The notes beneath the pieces are model-generated. The model saw nothing but the letters and a program-made list of their open reading frames with translations, was not told where the DNA came from and searched no databases. The position numbers and the translations under genes were made by a program. A stretch of DNA of 5,633 nucleotides from Synergistaceae bacterium (GTDB taxonomy: Bacteria; Synergistota; Synergistia; Synergistales; Synergistaceae), in assembly GCA_031283975.1 (NCBI GenBank), contig JAITAT010000149.1, positions 1-5,633 of the forward strand, read 5' to 3'. Position 1 is the first letter of the stretch; each line of letters starts with the position of its first letter. Below, in pieces: positions 1-5,633 of the stretch.

Positions 1-346
1 GAACGGCTCCGCAGGCCGTTATATGCTCTCCGCCGATCATCACGGGCATTTTACCGTCGTCATGAAGCCTTCCGCAGAACGATTCCACCGCGTCGAGGGC
101 CGCGATCACGTCCAGAGATGAAATATCTATATCACCGGCGTCATTTATTTGAAGGTCAAGGAGATCCTCGCGCAGATACGGGCTGAATGTCTCTATGCGG
201 TAAGATTCGCCGCGCATCGCGGAAGGGGCGTGGCAAGCACCGTTTTCGCGCGTCGCCCCCGATTCGAAAGGCGCGCCGAAAATGACCGCGAGAGCGTCTT
301 TATATGCCGTTTCACAACCGTTGAAGCTTTTTTCTGTTATATCCAA
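1..346 (-). CDS. speB: Agmatinase-family ureohydrolase, N-terminal part (3' end cut by window edge)
   Basis: The first 115 codons of a manganese-dependent ureohydrolase are visible. Agmatinase hydrolyses agmatine to putrescine and urea in the cytoplasm. In the translation, GAPFESGATRENGACHAPSA (residues 24-43) matches the family's early G-x-P-F-x-S-G...R...GP-x-x-(I/M)R segment. MIGGEHI (103-109) is the family's first metal motif, with His108 the expected Mn ligand. The remaining metal motifs (DAHxD and DxDxxDP) lie outside the window. The start is TTG at 346: the frame upstream reaches a TAA without any ATG, GTG or other TTG, and a GAGG ribosome site lies at 355-358, 8 nt away. It is transcribed from its own promoter, divergently from the HD-GYP gene. 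Arginase, guanidinobutyrase or another ureohydrolase cannot be excluded from the N-terminal third alone; the family call is firm, the substrate less so. Confidence 0.88.
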   Translation of the reverse strand, partial: MDITEKSFNGCETAYKDALAVIFGAPFESGATRENGACHAPSAMRGESYRIETFSPYLREDLLDLQINDAGDIDISSLDVIAALDAVESFCGRLHDDGKMPVMIGGEHITACGAV

Positions 347-359
347 CGAAAAAACCTCA

Positions 360-373
360 CGCGCCGCGGCGCG
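360..373 (-). repeat. 14-bp GC-only palindrome abutting the agmatinase ribosome site
   Basis: CGCGCCGCGGCGCG is a perfect palindrome that can fold as a 5-bp stem with a 4-nt loop. In the agmatinase transcript it ends within a base or two of the GAGG ribosome site and is followed by TTTTTT (349-354) and the TTG start. It could limit ribosome access or cause pausing. The gap between stem and T-tract makes a true intrinsic terminator doubtful. The palindrome is certain; the function is inference. Confidence 0.45.
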
Positions 374-475
374 GACTTATCCGGGACGCCGCCGGCAAGC
401 GTAATTTAGCGTATGTTGTGGAATTTTTCATGTCCAACAGAACGTCACGTCCTAAAAACGACTTTATGCGTAATC

Positions 476-504
476 ACTATACAAACAGCGCGTGAGATTG
501 TCAA
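476..504 (-). promoter_or_regulatory. Sigma70-type promoter of the agmatinase gene
   Basis: Reading the minus strand, a perfect -35 TTGACA (499-504) is followed by a 17-base spacer and a -10 TATAGT (476-481, five of six consensus bases). The predicted transcription start is near 469, giving a leader of about 120 nt before the TTG start at 346. It lies in the AT-rich divergent region and is the best promoter match I found upstream of this gene. Confidence 0.75.
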
Positions 505-649
505 AAATACCTAAAGTTTTTTTCTCGGCAAAACATCTGCCGTGTTTTATTGAAGGTTTAATGTTTTGATATTGTACGATATTTTGCATTGATTTTTCCA
601 GTTTTAACGAAAATATTCAAAGATATTTAAAAATTATTTGATTTGGTAC
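505..649. other. AT-rich spacer between divergent promoters
   Basis: No gene is seen here. Counting bases, 541-660 has 28 G or C out of 120. Short T or A runs recur near 546, 558, 565, 583, 595, 603, 611, 620 and 631, often at roughly 8-12 bp spacing, which could give intrinsic curvature or UP-element activity for the rightward promoter. A small inverted repeat (CGGCA at 526-530 and TGCCG at 538-542, 7-nt loop) sits near the agmatinase -35. These are visual impressions, not a computed curvature profile. Confidence 0.4.
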
Positions 650-678
650 TTGAATAGCAAAAAAAGTGAAATTATAAT
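650..678 (+). promoter_or_regulatory. Sigma70-type promoter of the HD-GYP gene
   Basis: A -35 TTGAAT (650-655) is followed by a 17-base spacer and a perfect -10 TATAAT (673-678). A very AT-rich stretch upstream could serve as an UP element. The predicted start near 685 leaves a leader of about 197 nt before the ATG at 882, unusually long for a simple leader. Confidence 0.7.
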
Positions 679-684
679 ACAAAA

Positions 685-881
685 ATATGTAAAGTATGCT
701 TGCGGCAGCATTGATTTATTGATTTAAGGAAACGCTGATTAAACAATTCATAAAGAGATTTGGTCATGTTGTAATGTAGGCTCGATCAGGGTTTTAATCT
801 TTGCCCTTCAGGCCTCTAACGTTAAATCCATATTTTCTTAAAAGCACGCATCGAGGGTTTCACGAAGGAGTTTTTTGTGTA
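685..881 (+). promoter_or_regulatory. Long 5' leader of the HD-GYP gene with inverted repeats
   Basis: This predicted untranslated leader contains several potential structures. One is a hairpin ATGCT/AGCAT (696-700 and 707-711, 6-nt loop). Another is a two-part helix: AGGC (778-781) pairs with GCCT (812-815), and inside it AGGG (788-791) pairs with CCCT (804-807), around a 12-nt loop. Just after these is the palindrome TAACGTTA (817-824). I do not recognise a known riboswitch; the conserved GEMM c-di-GMP aptamer cores are not evident. The HD-GYP reading frame is open upstream to a TTG at 801, but that codon lacks a good ribosome site, so the stretch is treated as leader. Confidence 0.35.
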
Positions 882-884
882 ATG
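865..884 (+). promoter_or_regulatory. Ribosome site and start region of the HD-GYP gene (GTG-TAA-TG)
   Basis: A strong AAGGAG (865-870) decides the start. The in-frame ATG at 882 is 11 nt away, a long spacing. A GTG at 877-879, in another frame, has the ideal 6-nt spacing but is followed at once by TAA (880-882), whose last A is the first base of the ATG. The result is a possible start-stop element directly overlapping the true start. The next in-frame ATG, at 927, has no comparable ribosome site. Confidence 0.6.
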
Positions 885-2825
885 CGACTGATTAAATTAC
901 GCGAAGATGTTTATATCAGAAATTTTATGGAGGAATACGGGGAGATAATGAGCAATCCCCGTCTCAAAGAGCGTCTTTGTGACTTTGCCGCTTCGTTTTC
1001 GAGGGACGCCGACGGCATAATCTCATCCCTGCTGGAGGAAATGCGTTCGGTCACTTGCTCGGAAGCGGCGGCTATATATGTGGTGGACGGCTCGGTGCTG
1101 TATTTCTCATATATTCACAGCGACAATCTATACGAAACCGATCCCAGGCACAGCATATCGCTGGATATGGGTTCGGACTCAATCTGCGCGTATGTGGCAA
1201 GGACGCGTCAGCCGATCGTCGTGAGCGATATACGCTCCGCTCCGCCCAGTATTCCTTTCCGTTCCAACGTCGAGTTCGACAGGGTGACCGGCGTGGAGAC
1301 CATATCCACGATAACTGTTCCCATCACCGACTTCTCCGGAAATCTGGCGGGCATACTCCAGTTGGTGAATCATCGCGACGAGAACGGCGAAATTACATCT
1401 TACGAGGATTGGATGCTCGGCTACGCGCTGCTGCTGACAGAAAATTTCTTTCCGATGATATCGGGCGCTTTCGAGCGTTACCGCGAGGTGCTTCATTCCC
1501 GGCATATTCCGAATCGCAGGCAGCGGCCCGGAATGTCCATAGAGGAGATGTTCGACTCCATTCGTAGCCAGTTGAGCCCCCCAGTGTTGAACACGAACCT
1601 GCCCTGGCTGAAGCGGGCGCAAATTTCATGGTCGCGCAGGGATATGCAGAAAGAACAGAATATAACGAAACGGCTGATGGCTTTTTCGCATTACGTCAAC
1701 CAGTTTGACGACGCCAACACCATTATGGAGATAATGCTCATGGAAGCCCGCGACGCTACCCGCGCCATCGGCGGGGCTTTTTACATAATCGGCGGCGACG
1801 GTTCCTCCAGGCTCAGGCTCTCATGCGTTCAGAACGACGGGGATTTTGCCCATGGGACATCCTGCACTCGTTATCTCAGCGATACTTTCGATGTCGATGA
1901 TTTGAGCGTGGCGGGGCAGACGGCAGCGGCGAAAAGCGTTATCAATATTACCGATCCGGATGCGCAGCCGGACGGAGCGAAATATTCCGTCCCGGGCGTC
2001 ATAGACGAGATAGCCGGCGGGCGCGCCGTGTCCCTCCTTTCCGTGCCCGTACTCGACTACAGGAAAGAGCTTCTCGCCGTTTTTCAATTGGTGAACGCGA
2101 TCGACATCTTCTCCCACCCGCGCGTATTCGAGGACGCCGACGTCAAGTACTGCGAAATGCTGGCGCAAGGAATCATGCCGTACCTGACGAGGTCGATAAT
2201 GACAAGGCGGCTTATAGACGCGATGCTTCGCATGTCGTATTTGAGAGATCCGATGGAGACCGGGGAGCATGTTGAGAGGGTAGGGGCGTTCGCGGTCGCG
2301 ATATACCGCAGGTGGGCCTCGAACAAGGGCCTGCCTCCGGAGGTAATCAGGGAGGAATCTGACTCGCTGGGTCTCGCCGCTATGCTGCATGATATAGGCA
2401 AAGTCGCGGTGCCCGATTCCGTGCTTAAAAAACCGGCGAAACTTACCGACGATGAATACTCCATCATCAAAACTCATTGCTCCAAAGGGGCTTCGATGTA
2501 TTCGTTCGCTCACTCGCGCCTCGAACACATGGCTTACGACGTAACGCTTCATCATCATCAGAGATGGGACGGCGCGGGTTATACGGGAGATCCCGACGCT
2601 CCGGTTCTTTCGGGGGAGAAAATACCGCTCTGCGCGCGTGTGACCGCTGTGGCGGACGTGCTGGACGCGCTCATATTTCCGAGGGCTTACAAGAAGTCAT
2701 GGGATTTCGACGACGCTATGAAAGAACTGATTGTGAACGCGGGGACTCAGTTCGACCCCGAGATCATCGAAGCCGCGTGTCAGGTCGAGAGCACGCTGAG
2801 AACTATAGCGGAACATTACAAATGA
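882..2825 (+). CDS. GAF-GAF-HD-GYP protein, probable cyclic-di-GMP phosphodiesterase
   Basis: This is a 647-residue soluble regulator with no membrane segment or signal peptide. GAF1 spans about residues 30-190 and has the phosphodiesterase-type signature FDRVTGVET...TVPITD...LQLVN. GAF2 spans about 278-438; it keeps SVPV...FQLVN but lacks the D-x-x-TG-x-x-T element. The C-terminal HD-GYP domain (about 447-640) has His463 in TGEHVERVG, His503-Asp504 in MLHDIGKVAVPD, His532, the His pair 558-559 in HHQRWDGAGYTGD, and Asp592 in VADVLDAL, so the expected metal ligands look present. Two departures from the usual HHExxDGxGYP are seen: Glu to Gln, and GYP to GYT (566-568). HD-GYP domains hydrolyse c-di-GMP to pGpG or GMP; the GAF domains would sense a small ligand. 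Its own promoter and long leader lie upstream. The 3' end overlaps the convergent biotin ligase gene by 10 bp. Enzymatic activity is inferred. Confidence 0.9.
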   Translation: MRLIKLREDVYIRNFMEEYGEIMSNPRLKERLCDFAASFSRDADGIISSLLEEMRSVTCSEAAAIYVVDGSVLYFSYIHSDNLYETDPRHSISLDMGSDSICAYVARTRQPIVVSDIRSAPPSIPFRSNVEFDRVTGVETISTITVPITDFSGNLAGILQLVNHRDENGEITSYEDWMLGYALLLTENFFPMISGAFERYREVLHSRHIPNRRQRPGMSIEEMFDSIRSQLSPPVLNTNLPWLKRAQISWSRRDMQKEQNITKRLMAFSHYVNQFDDANTIMEIMLMEARDATRAIGGAFYIIGGDGSSRLRLSCVQNDGDFAHGTSCTRYLSDTFDVDDLSVAGQTAAAKSVINITDPDAQPDGAKYSVPGVIDEIAGGRAVSLLSVPVLDYRKELLAVFQLVNAIDIFSHPRVFEDADVKYCEMLAQGIMPYLTRSIMTRRLIDAMLRMSYLRDPMETGEHVERVGAFAVAIYRRWASNKGLPPEVIREESDSLGLAAMLHDIGKVAVPDSVLKKPAKLTDDEYSIIKTHCSKGASMYSFAHSRLEHMAYDVTLHHHQRWDGAGYTGDPDAPVLSGEKIPLCARVTAVADVLDALIFPRAYKKSWDFDDAMKELIVNAGTQFDPEIIEAACQVESTLRTIAEHYK

Positions 2826-3655
2826 TCTTCCGCGCGGACGTGGACTACGTCCGCCGCGTGAAACGCCGTGGTTTTGCCGCCTTGCGCCAGCAAAAGGGCT
2901 CCGTCGCTCGCGATGTCCGCGGAAACTCCGACGAATATCCCGTCGTCCGTGATTATTTTTACCTTCCTGCCCAATGTCGCGCAGTTGATCCTATATATTT
3001 CGGCAAGCTCGCGGCGCCCGTCCCCGGTCTCGGTCAATTTCAAGAAATGGCCCAATTCGGTGAGTATTTCGCCCAGCAGACGGGGGAGGCAGGACAGACG
3101 CCCAGTCTCCATGAATATGGACGCGGCTTCCGGTCTGTCCGCCGAGTCTGGCGGAGGTATGTCCTCCCGCGCTCCGTTCACGTTTACGCCCATCCCCAGT
3201 ACCGCGTAGTCCAGCCGTCCGTCCGATACGGCGCACTCGCAGAGTATACCGCAGATTTTTTTTCCGTCCGCGATTACGTCGTTGGGCCATTTTATCTTGA
3301 CGAGGTCTTTTTTATCCCCGAAAACGCCGCCGAGCGCCGTCTTGACGGCCAGAGCGGCCGCCAGGTTCAGCGTGTGAACGTGTCTCGATTCGATATTCGG
3401 TCTTAGTACGACGGAAAAGGTGAGATCGATTCCCGGCGCCGAATTCCATATTCTGTCGCGCCTTCCGCGCCCCGACGTCTGAAAATCGGTGACAAATACG
3501 GCACCGCAAGGAGCGCCGGCGCGCGCCGCTTTTTTGGCCTCATCCTGAGTCGAGCGCATTTCCGGGGCTGAATGTATGATCGTCCCGAGCGGCCGCTCCC
3601 CGCGCAAAAAATTTTTAGCCGATTGCCAGTCTGTCGGTTTCTTGTCCGTCGTCAT
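2816..3655 (-). CDS. birA: Biotin-protein ligase (biotin-[acetyl-CoA-carboxylase] ligase), no HTH domain
   Basis: This 279-residue cytoplasmic enzyme makes biotinyl-AMP and transfers biotin to a lysine on carrier proteins of carboxylases or decarboxylases. Motifs in order: STQDEA (35-40, where the family usually has S-T-N), the adenylate-binding loop QTSGRGRRDRIW (59-70), KWPNDV (122-127), KKICGIL (132-138), GMGVNVN (154-160), then a C-terminal SH3-like domain (about 228-272). The protein begins almost directly with the catalytic domain and has no DNA-binding helix-turn-helix, so it should be a ligase only and not the BioR-like repressor form known from E. coli BirA. The start is ATG at 3655, with AAAGGCGG at 3663-3670. 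An in-frame GTG at 3673 lacks a ribosome site and lies at or upstream of the predicted transcript start. It converges on and overlaps the HD-GYP gene, and diverges from gpmA. Confidence 0.92.
   Translation of the reverse strand: MTTDKKPTDWQSAKNFLRGERPLGTIIHSAPEMRSTQDEAKKAARAGAPCGAVFVTDFQTSGRGRRDRIWNSAPGIDLTFSVVLRPNIESRHVHTLNLAAALAVKTALGGVFGDKKDLVKIKWPNDVIADGKKICGILCECAVSDGRLDYAVLGMGVNVNGAREDIPPPDSADRPEAASIFMETGRLSCLPRLLGEILTELGHFLKLTETGDGRRELAEIYRINCATLGRKVKIITDDGIFVGVSADIASDGALLLAQGGKTTAFHAADVVHVRAEDHL
2834..2854. repeat. Perfect 8-bp inverted repeat just past the HD-GYP stop
   Basis: GCGGACGT (2834-2841) and ACGTCCGC (2847-2854) flank a 5-nt loop, with further imperfect GC pairing on both sides. 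It begins 9 nt after the HD-GYP stop and lies inside the last codons of the convergent biotin ligase gene. It is well placed to protect or end the HD-GYP transcript, but there is no T-run after it in either direction, so it is not a standard intrinsic terminator. Confidence 0.35.
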
Positions 3656-3662
3656 TGTGATA

Positions 3663-3670
3663 CCGCCTTT
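3663..3670 (-). promoter_or_regulatory. Ribosome site that sets the birA start
   Basis: On the minus strand AAAGGCGG ends 7 nt before the ATG at 3655, which favours that codon over the in-frame GTG at 3673. The only sequence upstream of the GTG is the TATAATTAA promoter region, with no purine-rich ribosome site. Confidence 0.6.
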
Positions 3671-3676
3671 CACTTA

Positions 3677-3685
3677 ATTATAACA
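3677..3685 (-). promoter_or_regulatory. Extended -10 promoter of birA
   Basis: The minus strand reads TGTTATAAT, a perfect -10 TATAAT (3677-3682) with the extended TG one base upstream. The -35 position (about 3700-3705) reads AAAAAC and does not match consensus, as expected for an extended -10 promoter. Transcription would begin near 3670, giving a leader of only about 15 nt. Confidence 0.6.
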
Positions 3686-3739
3686 TGCCGCGGCGCTCCG
3701 TTTTTTTGTTTTTTCACGAATAGGCACGTAACAGGCAAG

Positions 3740-3767
3740 TTGATTTGTGGTTAGAATAATATATACT
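3740..3767 (+). promoter_or_regulatory. Sigma70-type promoter of the gpmA-dipeptidase operon
   Basis: A -35 TTGATT (3740-3745) is followed by a 16-base spacer and a -10 TATACT (3762-3767, five of six consensus bases). The surroundings are AT-rich. The predicted start near 3774 leaves about 40 nt before the gpmA ATG, with the ribosome site AGGGAGG at 3801-3807. Confidence 0.65.
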
Positions 3768-3813
3768 TTAATTACAATTTTTGTCTGCGAGAGATCGGAA
3801 AGGGAGGTCTGAA

Positions 3814-4560
3814 ATGTATAAAGTGGTTTTGCTTCGTCATGGAGAGAGCGAATGGAACAAAGAGAACCGTTTCACTGGGTGGACCGACGTGCCTCTTTCC
3901 GAAAAGGGGACCCTCGAGGCGCGCGCCGCGGGCGCGCAGTTGAAGAATGACGGTTTTTCGTTCGACAGGGCGTTCACTTCCGTTTTGAAACGCGCGATAA
4001 AGACTTTGTGGCTCGTACTGGAAGAGATGGACGAAATGTACATCCCCACTGATTTTTCATGGAGACTGAACGAGCGTCATTACGGCGGGCTTCAGGGACT
4101 GAATAAGGCCGAGACGGCGAAGAAATACGGTGACGGCCAGGTCAAAATATGGCGGCGCAGCTATGACGTCCGTCCCCCTCTGCTGGAACTCGGCGACGAG
4201 CGCCATCCGGCGCGCGATCCGCGATACAAGGATCTCTCCCCCGACGAGACGCCGGCGGGAGAATGCCTTGCCGACACAGTCGAGCGTGTGGTTCCGTATT
4301 GGAGGGACGTGATAGCGCCTGAAATAAAATCAGGCAGACGTATCATCATAGCCGCTCACGGCAACAGTCTCCGCGCTCTTGTCAAGCATCTCGACGATGT
4401 ATCCGAAAAAGACATACTTGAACTCAACATACCTACAGGGATTCCTCTGGTTTATGAGCTGGACGGTGATTTGAACCCGGTATCCCACGAGTATCTCGGT
4501 GATCAAGAGGCGATAGCCGCCGCCGCCGCCGCGGTGGCGAATCAAGGTAAATCGAAATGA
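3814..4560 (+). CDS. gpmA: 2,3-bisphosphoglycerate-dependent phosphoglycerate mutase
   Basis: This 248-residue cytoplasmic enzyme interconverts 3-phosphoglycerate and 2-phosphoglycerate in glycolysis and gluconeogenesis. Its length is typical of bacterial Gpm[11 protein letters not shown] (6-15) carries the phosphohistidine His9; FTGWTDVPL (20-28), [16 protein letters not shown] (85-100) with catalytic Glu87, [14 protein letters not shown] (181-194) with the second catalytic His182, and [11 protein letters not shown] (206-216) are all hallmarks. The alanine-rich tail ending in [10 protein letters not shown] is also characteristic and explains the GCC repeat near 4519. The start is ATG at 3814, 6 nt after AGGGAGG; the frame is open upstream to TTG 3781 but the ribosome site rules that out. 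It shares a 158-bp divergent region with birA and overlaps the dipeptidase start by 4 bp, so the two are co-transcribed. Confidence 0.97.
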   Translation: MYKVVLLRHGESEWNKENRFTGWTDVPLSEKGTLEARAAGAQLKNDGFSFDRAFTSVLKRAIKTLWLVLEEMDEMYIPTDFSWRLNERHYGGLQGLNKAETAKKYGDGQVKIWRRSYDVRPPLLELGDERHPARDPRYKDLSPDETPAGECLADTVERVVPYWRDVIAPEIKSGRRIIIAAHGNSLRALVKHLDDVSEKDILELNIPTGIPLVYELDGDLNPVSHEYLGDQEAIAAAAAAVANQGKSK

Positions 4561-5615
4561 CGGAATCGCGCCGTCCTCCTGTGGGCGGACGTTATTTGGA
4601 GAGAGCCGAAGAGATAATCGCGAACTCTTTCGTCATGGACGCGCATTTCGATCTGGCGATGGACATGGATGACAGGCGTGAGTTGGGCGAATCAAAGGTT
4701 TATTCCCTCCGGCATCGCGAACTCGTCCGCGCCGGAGGGTGGGATTGTCTGGTATCGTCCATTTTCATTCACTCGTGGCAATTGCCGGAGATGGGTCTTC
4801 GCAAAGCTTTGGATCAGATATCATCCCTCGTCTCCGAGGAGCGCGAACAGCGGGATGAGATAGCCGTTTGCGCTTCCATGGCTGAGGTCGGGAGCGCGAA
4901 TGAATCCGGGCGCGTCGGAATAATGATATCGCTCGAGGGCGCCGACCCTATTGGTTCCGATATCAGGCTGCTGCAGGTGTTTTACAGGCTTGGGGTGCGC
5001 GCTCTCGGCTTGGCGTGGAGCAGGAGAAATTACGCGTCCGATGGATGTTCTTTCGCCGCGCAAAGGGAGGGACAAAAAGGCGGGCTGACTCGCTTCGGTG
5101 TCGATTTATTGGAGGAAGCCGAACGCCTCGGCATGCTTATCGATATCAGCCACCTCAATGACGAGGGGGTATCGGACGTCGCCCGTTTCGCGAAGCGCCC
5201 TTTCATCGCCTCCCACTCCAACTGCCGGGCAATCGCGGGTTCCATGAGAAACCTGACGGACGAACAGATCAGGCTGGTCGCTAAGAGCGGGGGAGTCATA
5301 GGTATGAACGGGGCCTCCTTTGCCGTGTCGGATGATGCGGGGAACGGCGCCGGCCCGTTTGAACTGTCCGAGCATATCGACCATATAGTCCGGCTGGTCG
5401 GCGACGATTTCGCCGGCCTTGGCCTTGATTGCTGCGACAGACTGGCGGATATACATAAGACGATCGCGAACGTGGATTCTTATGATACGGTGGCGGATCA
5501 CAGCCGCCTTCCCGAGCTGGTCGCGGTTCTTCTGGAGAAGGACTACCGCGAGGAAAGCATAGTGAAAATATTGGGAGGAAATTTCAGGCGCGTTTACGGT
5601 GAAGTCTCGGGATAA
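4557..5615 (+). CDS. M19-family (renal/membrane dipeptidase type) zinc dipeptidase
   Basis: This 352-residue protein is of the peptidase M19 family, metal-dependent TIM-barrel enzymes that cleave dipeptides, often tolerating a D-residue at the second position. Matches by position to the DPEP1 ligand set: His30 and Asp32 in [10 protein letters not shown], bridging Glu127 in ISLEGADP, His199 in [10 protein letters not shown], His220 in [12 protein letters not shown] (231-232) is the usual substrate-binding R-N pair, and Asp291 in GLGLDCCD fits the catalytic Asp of the usual GSDFDG. The C-terminal [11 protein letters not shown] (338-348) is the family's closing G-N-x-x-R-V motif. There is no signal peptide, so it is likely cytoplasmic, unlike the mammalian enzyme. 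The ATG overlaps the gpmA stop as ATGA, with AAGG about 9 nt upstream, implying translational coupling. Substituted flanking residues (LAWSRRN for the usual LTHxxxN; LDCCD for SDFDG) may shift specificity. Family certain, substrate unknown. Confidence 0.93.
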   Translation: MTESRRPPVGGRYLERAEEIIANSFVMDAHFDLAMDMDDRRELGESKVYSLRHRELVRAGGWDCLVSSIFIHSWQLPEMGLRKALDQISSLVSEEREQRDEIAVCASMAEVGSANESGRVGIMISLEGADPIGSDIRLLQVFYRLGVRALGLAWSRRNYASDGCSFAAQREGQKGGLTRFGVDLLEEAERLGMLIDISHLNDEGVSDVARFAKRPFIASHSNCRAIAGSMRNLTDEQIRLVAKSGGVIGMNGASFAVSDDAGNGAGPFELSEHIDHIVRLVGDDFAGLGLDCCDRLADIHKTIANVDSYDTVADHSRLPELVAVLLEKDYREESIVKILGGNFRRVYGEVSG

Positions 5616-5633
5616 AGACGGGCGGCCCTTCCG

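Noticed and set aside
149..409. Plus-strand 86-codon open frame
   Set aside because: It is antisense to the agmatinase N-terminus, whose translation matches family motifs, and it has no family resemblance itself.
801..881. In-frame extension of the HD-GYP protein to a TTG at 801 (27 more residues)
   Set aside because: The TTG has no good ribosome site, the extension has no recognisable domain, and AAGGAG at 865-870 points to the ATG at 882.
685..881. c-di-GMP (GEMM) riboswitch in the HD-GYP leader
   Set aside because: The conserved aptamer core and tetraloop-receptor sequences could not be found by eye; only generic hairpins are seen.
1821..2558. Long minus-strand open frame (245 codons) opposite the HD-GYP gene
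   Set aside because: It is a shadow of a GC-biased coding region; the opposite strand carries clear GAF and HD-GYP motifs, and this translation shows none.
2477..3406. Plus-strand open frame (309 codons) spanning the HD-GYP 3' end and birA antisense
   Set aside because: It crosses two well-supported genes in the wrong frame, is very Arg-rich, and has no domain signature.
3687..3716. Possible intrinsic terminator (GCCGCGGC followed by T-runs) in the birA-gpmA spacer
   Set aside because: The palindrome is only 8 bp, overlaps the birA promoter region, is separated from the T-run by six bases, and no transcript is expected to enter it on the plus strand.
4514..4535. GCC trinucleotide repeat near the gpmA 3' end
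   Set aside because: It encodes the alanine-rich tail typical of GpmA proteins, so it is not a notable tandem repeat.
5616..5633. GGGCGGCCC just after the dipeptidase stop as a terminator stem
   Set aside because: The window ends before any full stem or T-run can be seen.

Overview
The window looks like ordinary chromosomal DNA from a free-living bacterium of intermediate G+C content. The genes are G+C-moderate to G+C-rich and use AGG (Arg) and ATA (Ile) codons freely. Intergenic DNA is sharply AT-rich: only 28 of the 120 bases at 541-660 are G or C. The gene set (agmatinase, a GAF-GAF-HD-GYP regulator, a biotin ligase without an HTH domain, cofactor-dependent phosphoglycerate mutase, an M19 dipeptidase) and the codon style would suit an anaerobic amino-acid fermenter such as a member of the Synergistota. 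That placement is a weak inference, and a clostridial or other source is not excluded. I see no transposase, phage gene, CRISPR array, tRNA or rRNA.

Layout: (1) 1-346, minus strand: the first 115 codons of an agmatinase-family ureohydrolase, cut by the window edge and starting with TTG. (2) 347-881: a long divergent control region. It carries a near-consensus sigma70-type promoter facing left (TTGACA-N17-TATAGT), a second facing right (TTGAAT-N17-TATAAT), an AT-rich stretch with many short A/T tracts between them, and a leader of about 200 nt with inverted repeats before the next gene. (3) 882-2825, plus strand: a 647-residue cytoplasmic GAF-GAF-HD-GYP protein, probably a cyclic-di-GMP phosphodiesterase, in which the GYP motif reads GYT. 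(4) 2816-3655, minus strand: a biotin-protein ligase, convergent with the HD-GYP gene and overlapping it by 10 bp. (5) 3656-3813: a compact divergent promoter region. (6) 3814-4560 and 4557-5615, plus strand: gpmA followed by an M19 dipeptidase gene, joined by a 4-bp ATGA stop/start overlap and so almost certainly one operon.

The genes are mostly independent housekeeping or metabolic units: polyamine synthesis, second-messenger turnover, biotinylation of carboxylases/decarboxylases, glycolysis, and dipeptide or D-amino-acid-dipeptide breakdown. I found no convincing undescribed multi-gene system. The points most worth a second look are the variant HD-GYP active-site motif, the structured leader and the GTG-TAA-TG start region of that gene, and the hairpin/T-tract arrangement at the agmatinase start.
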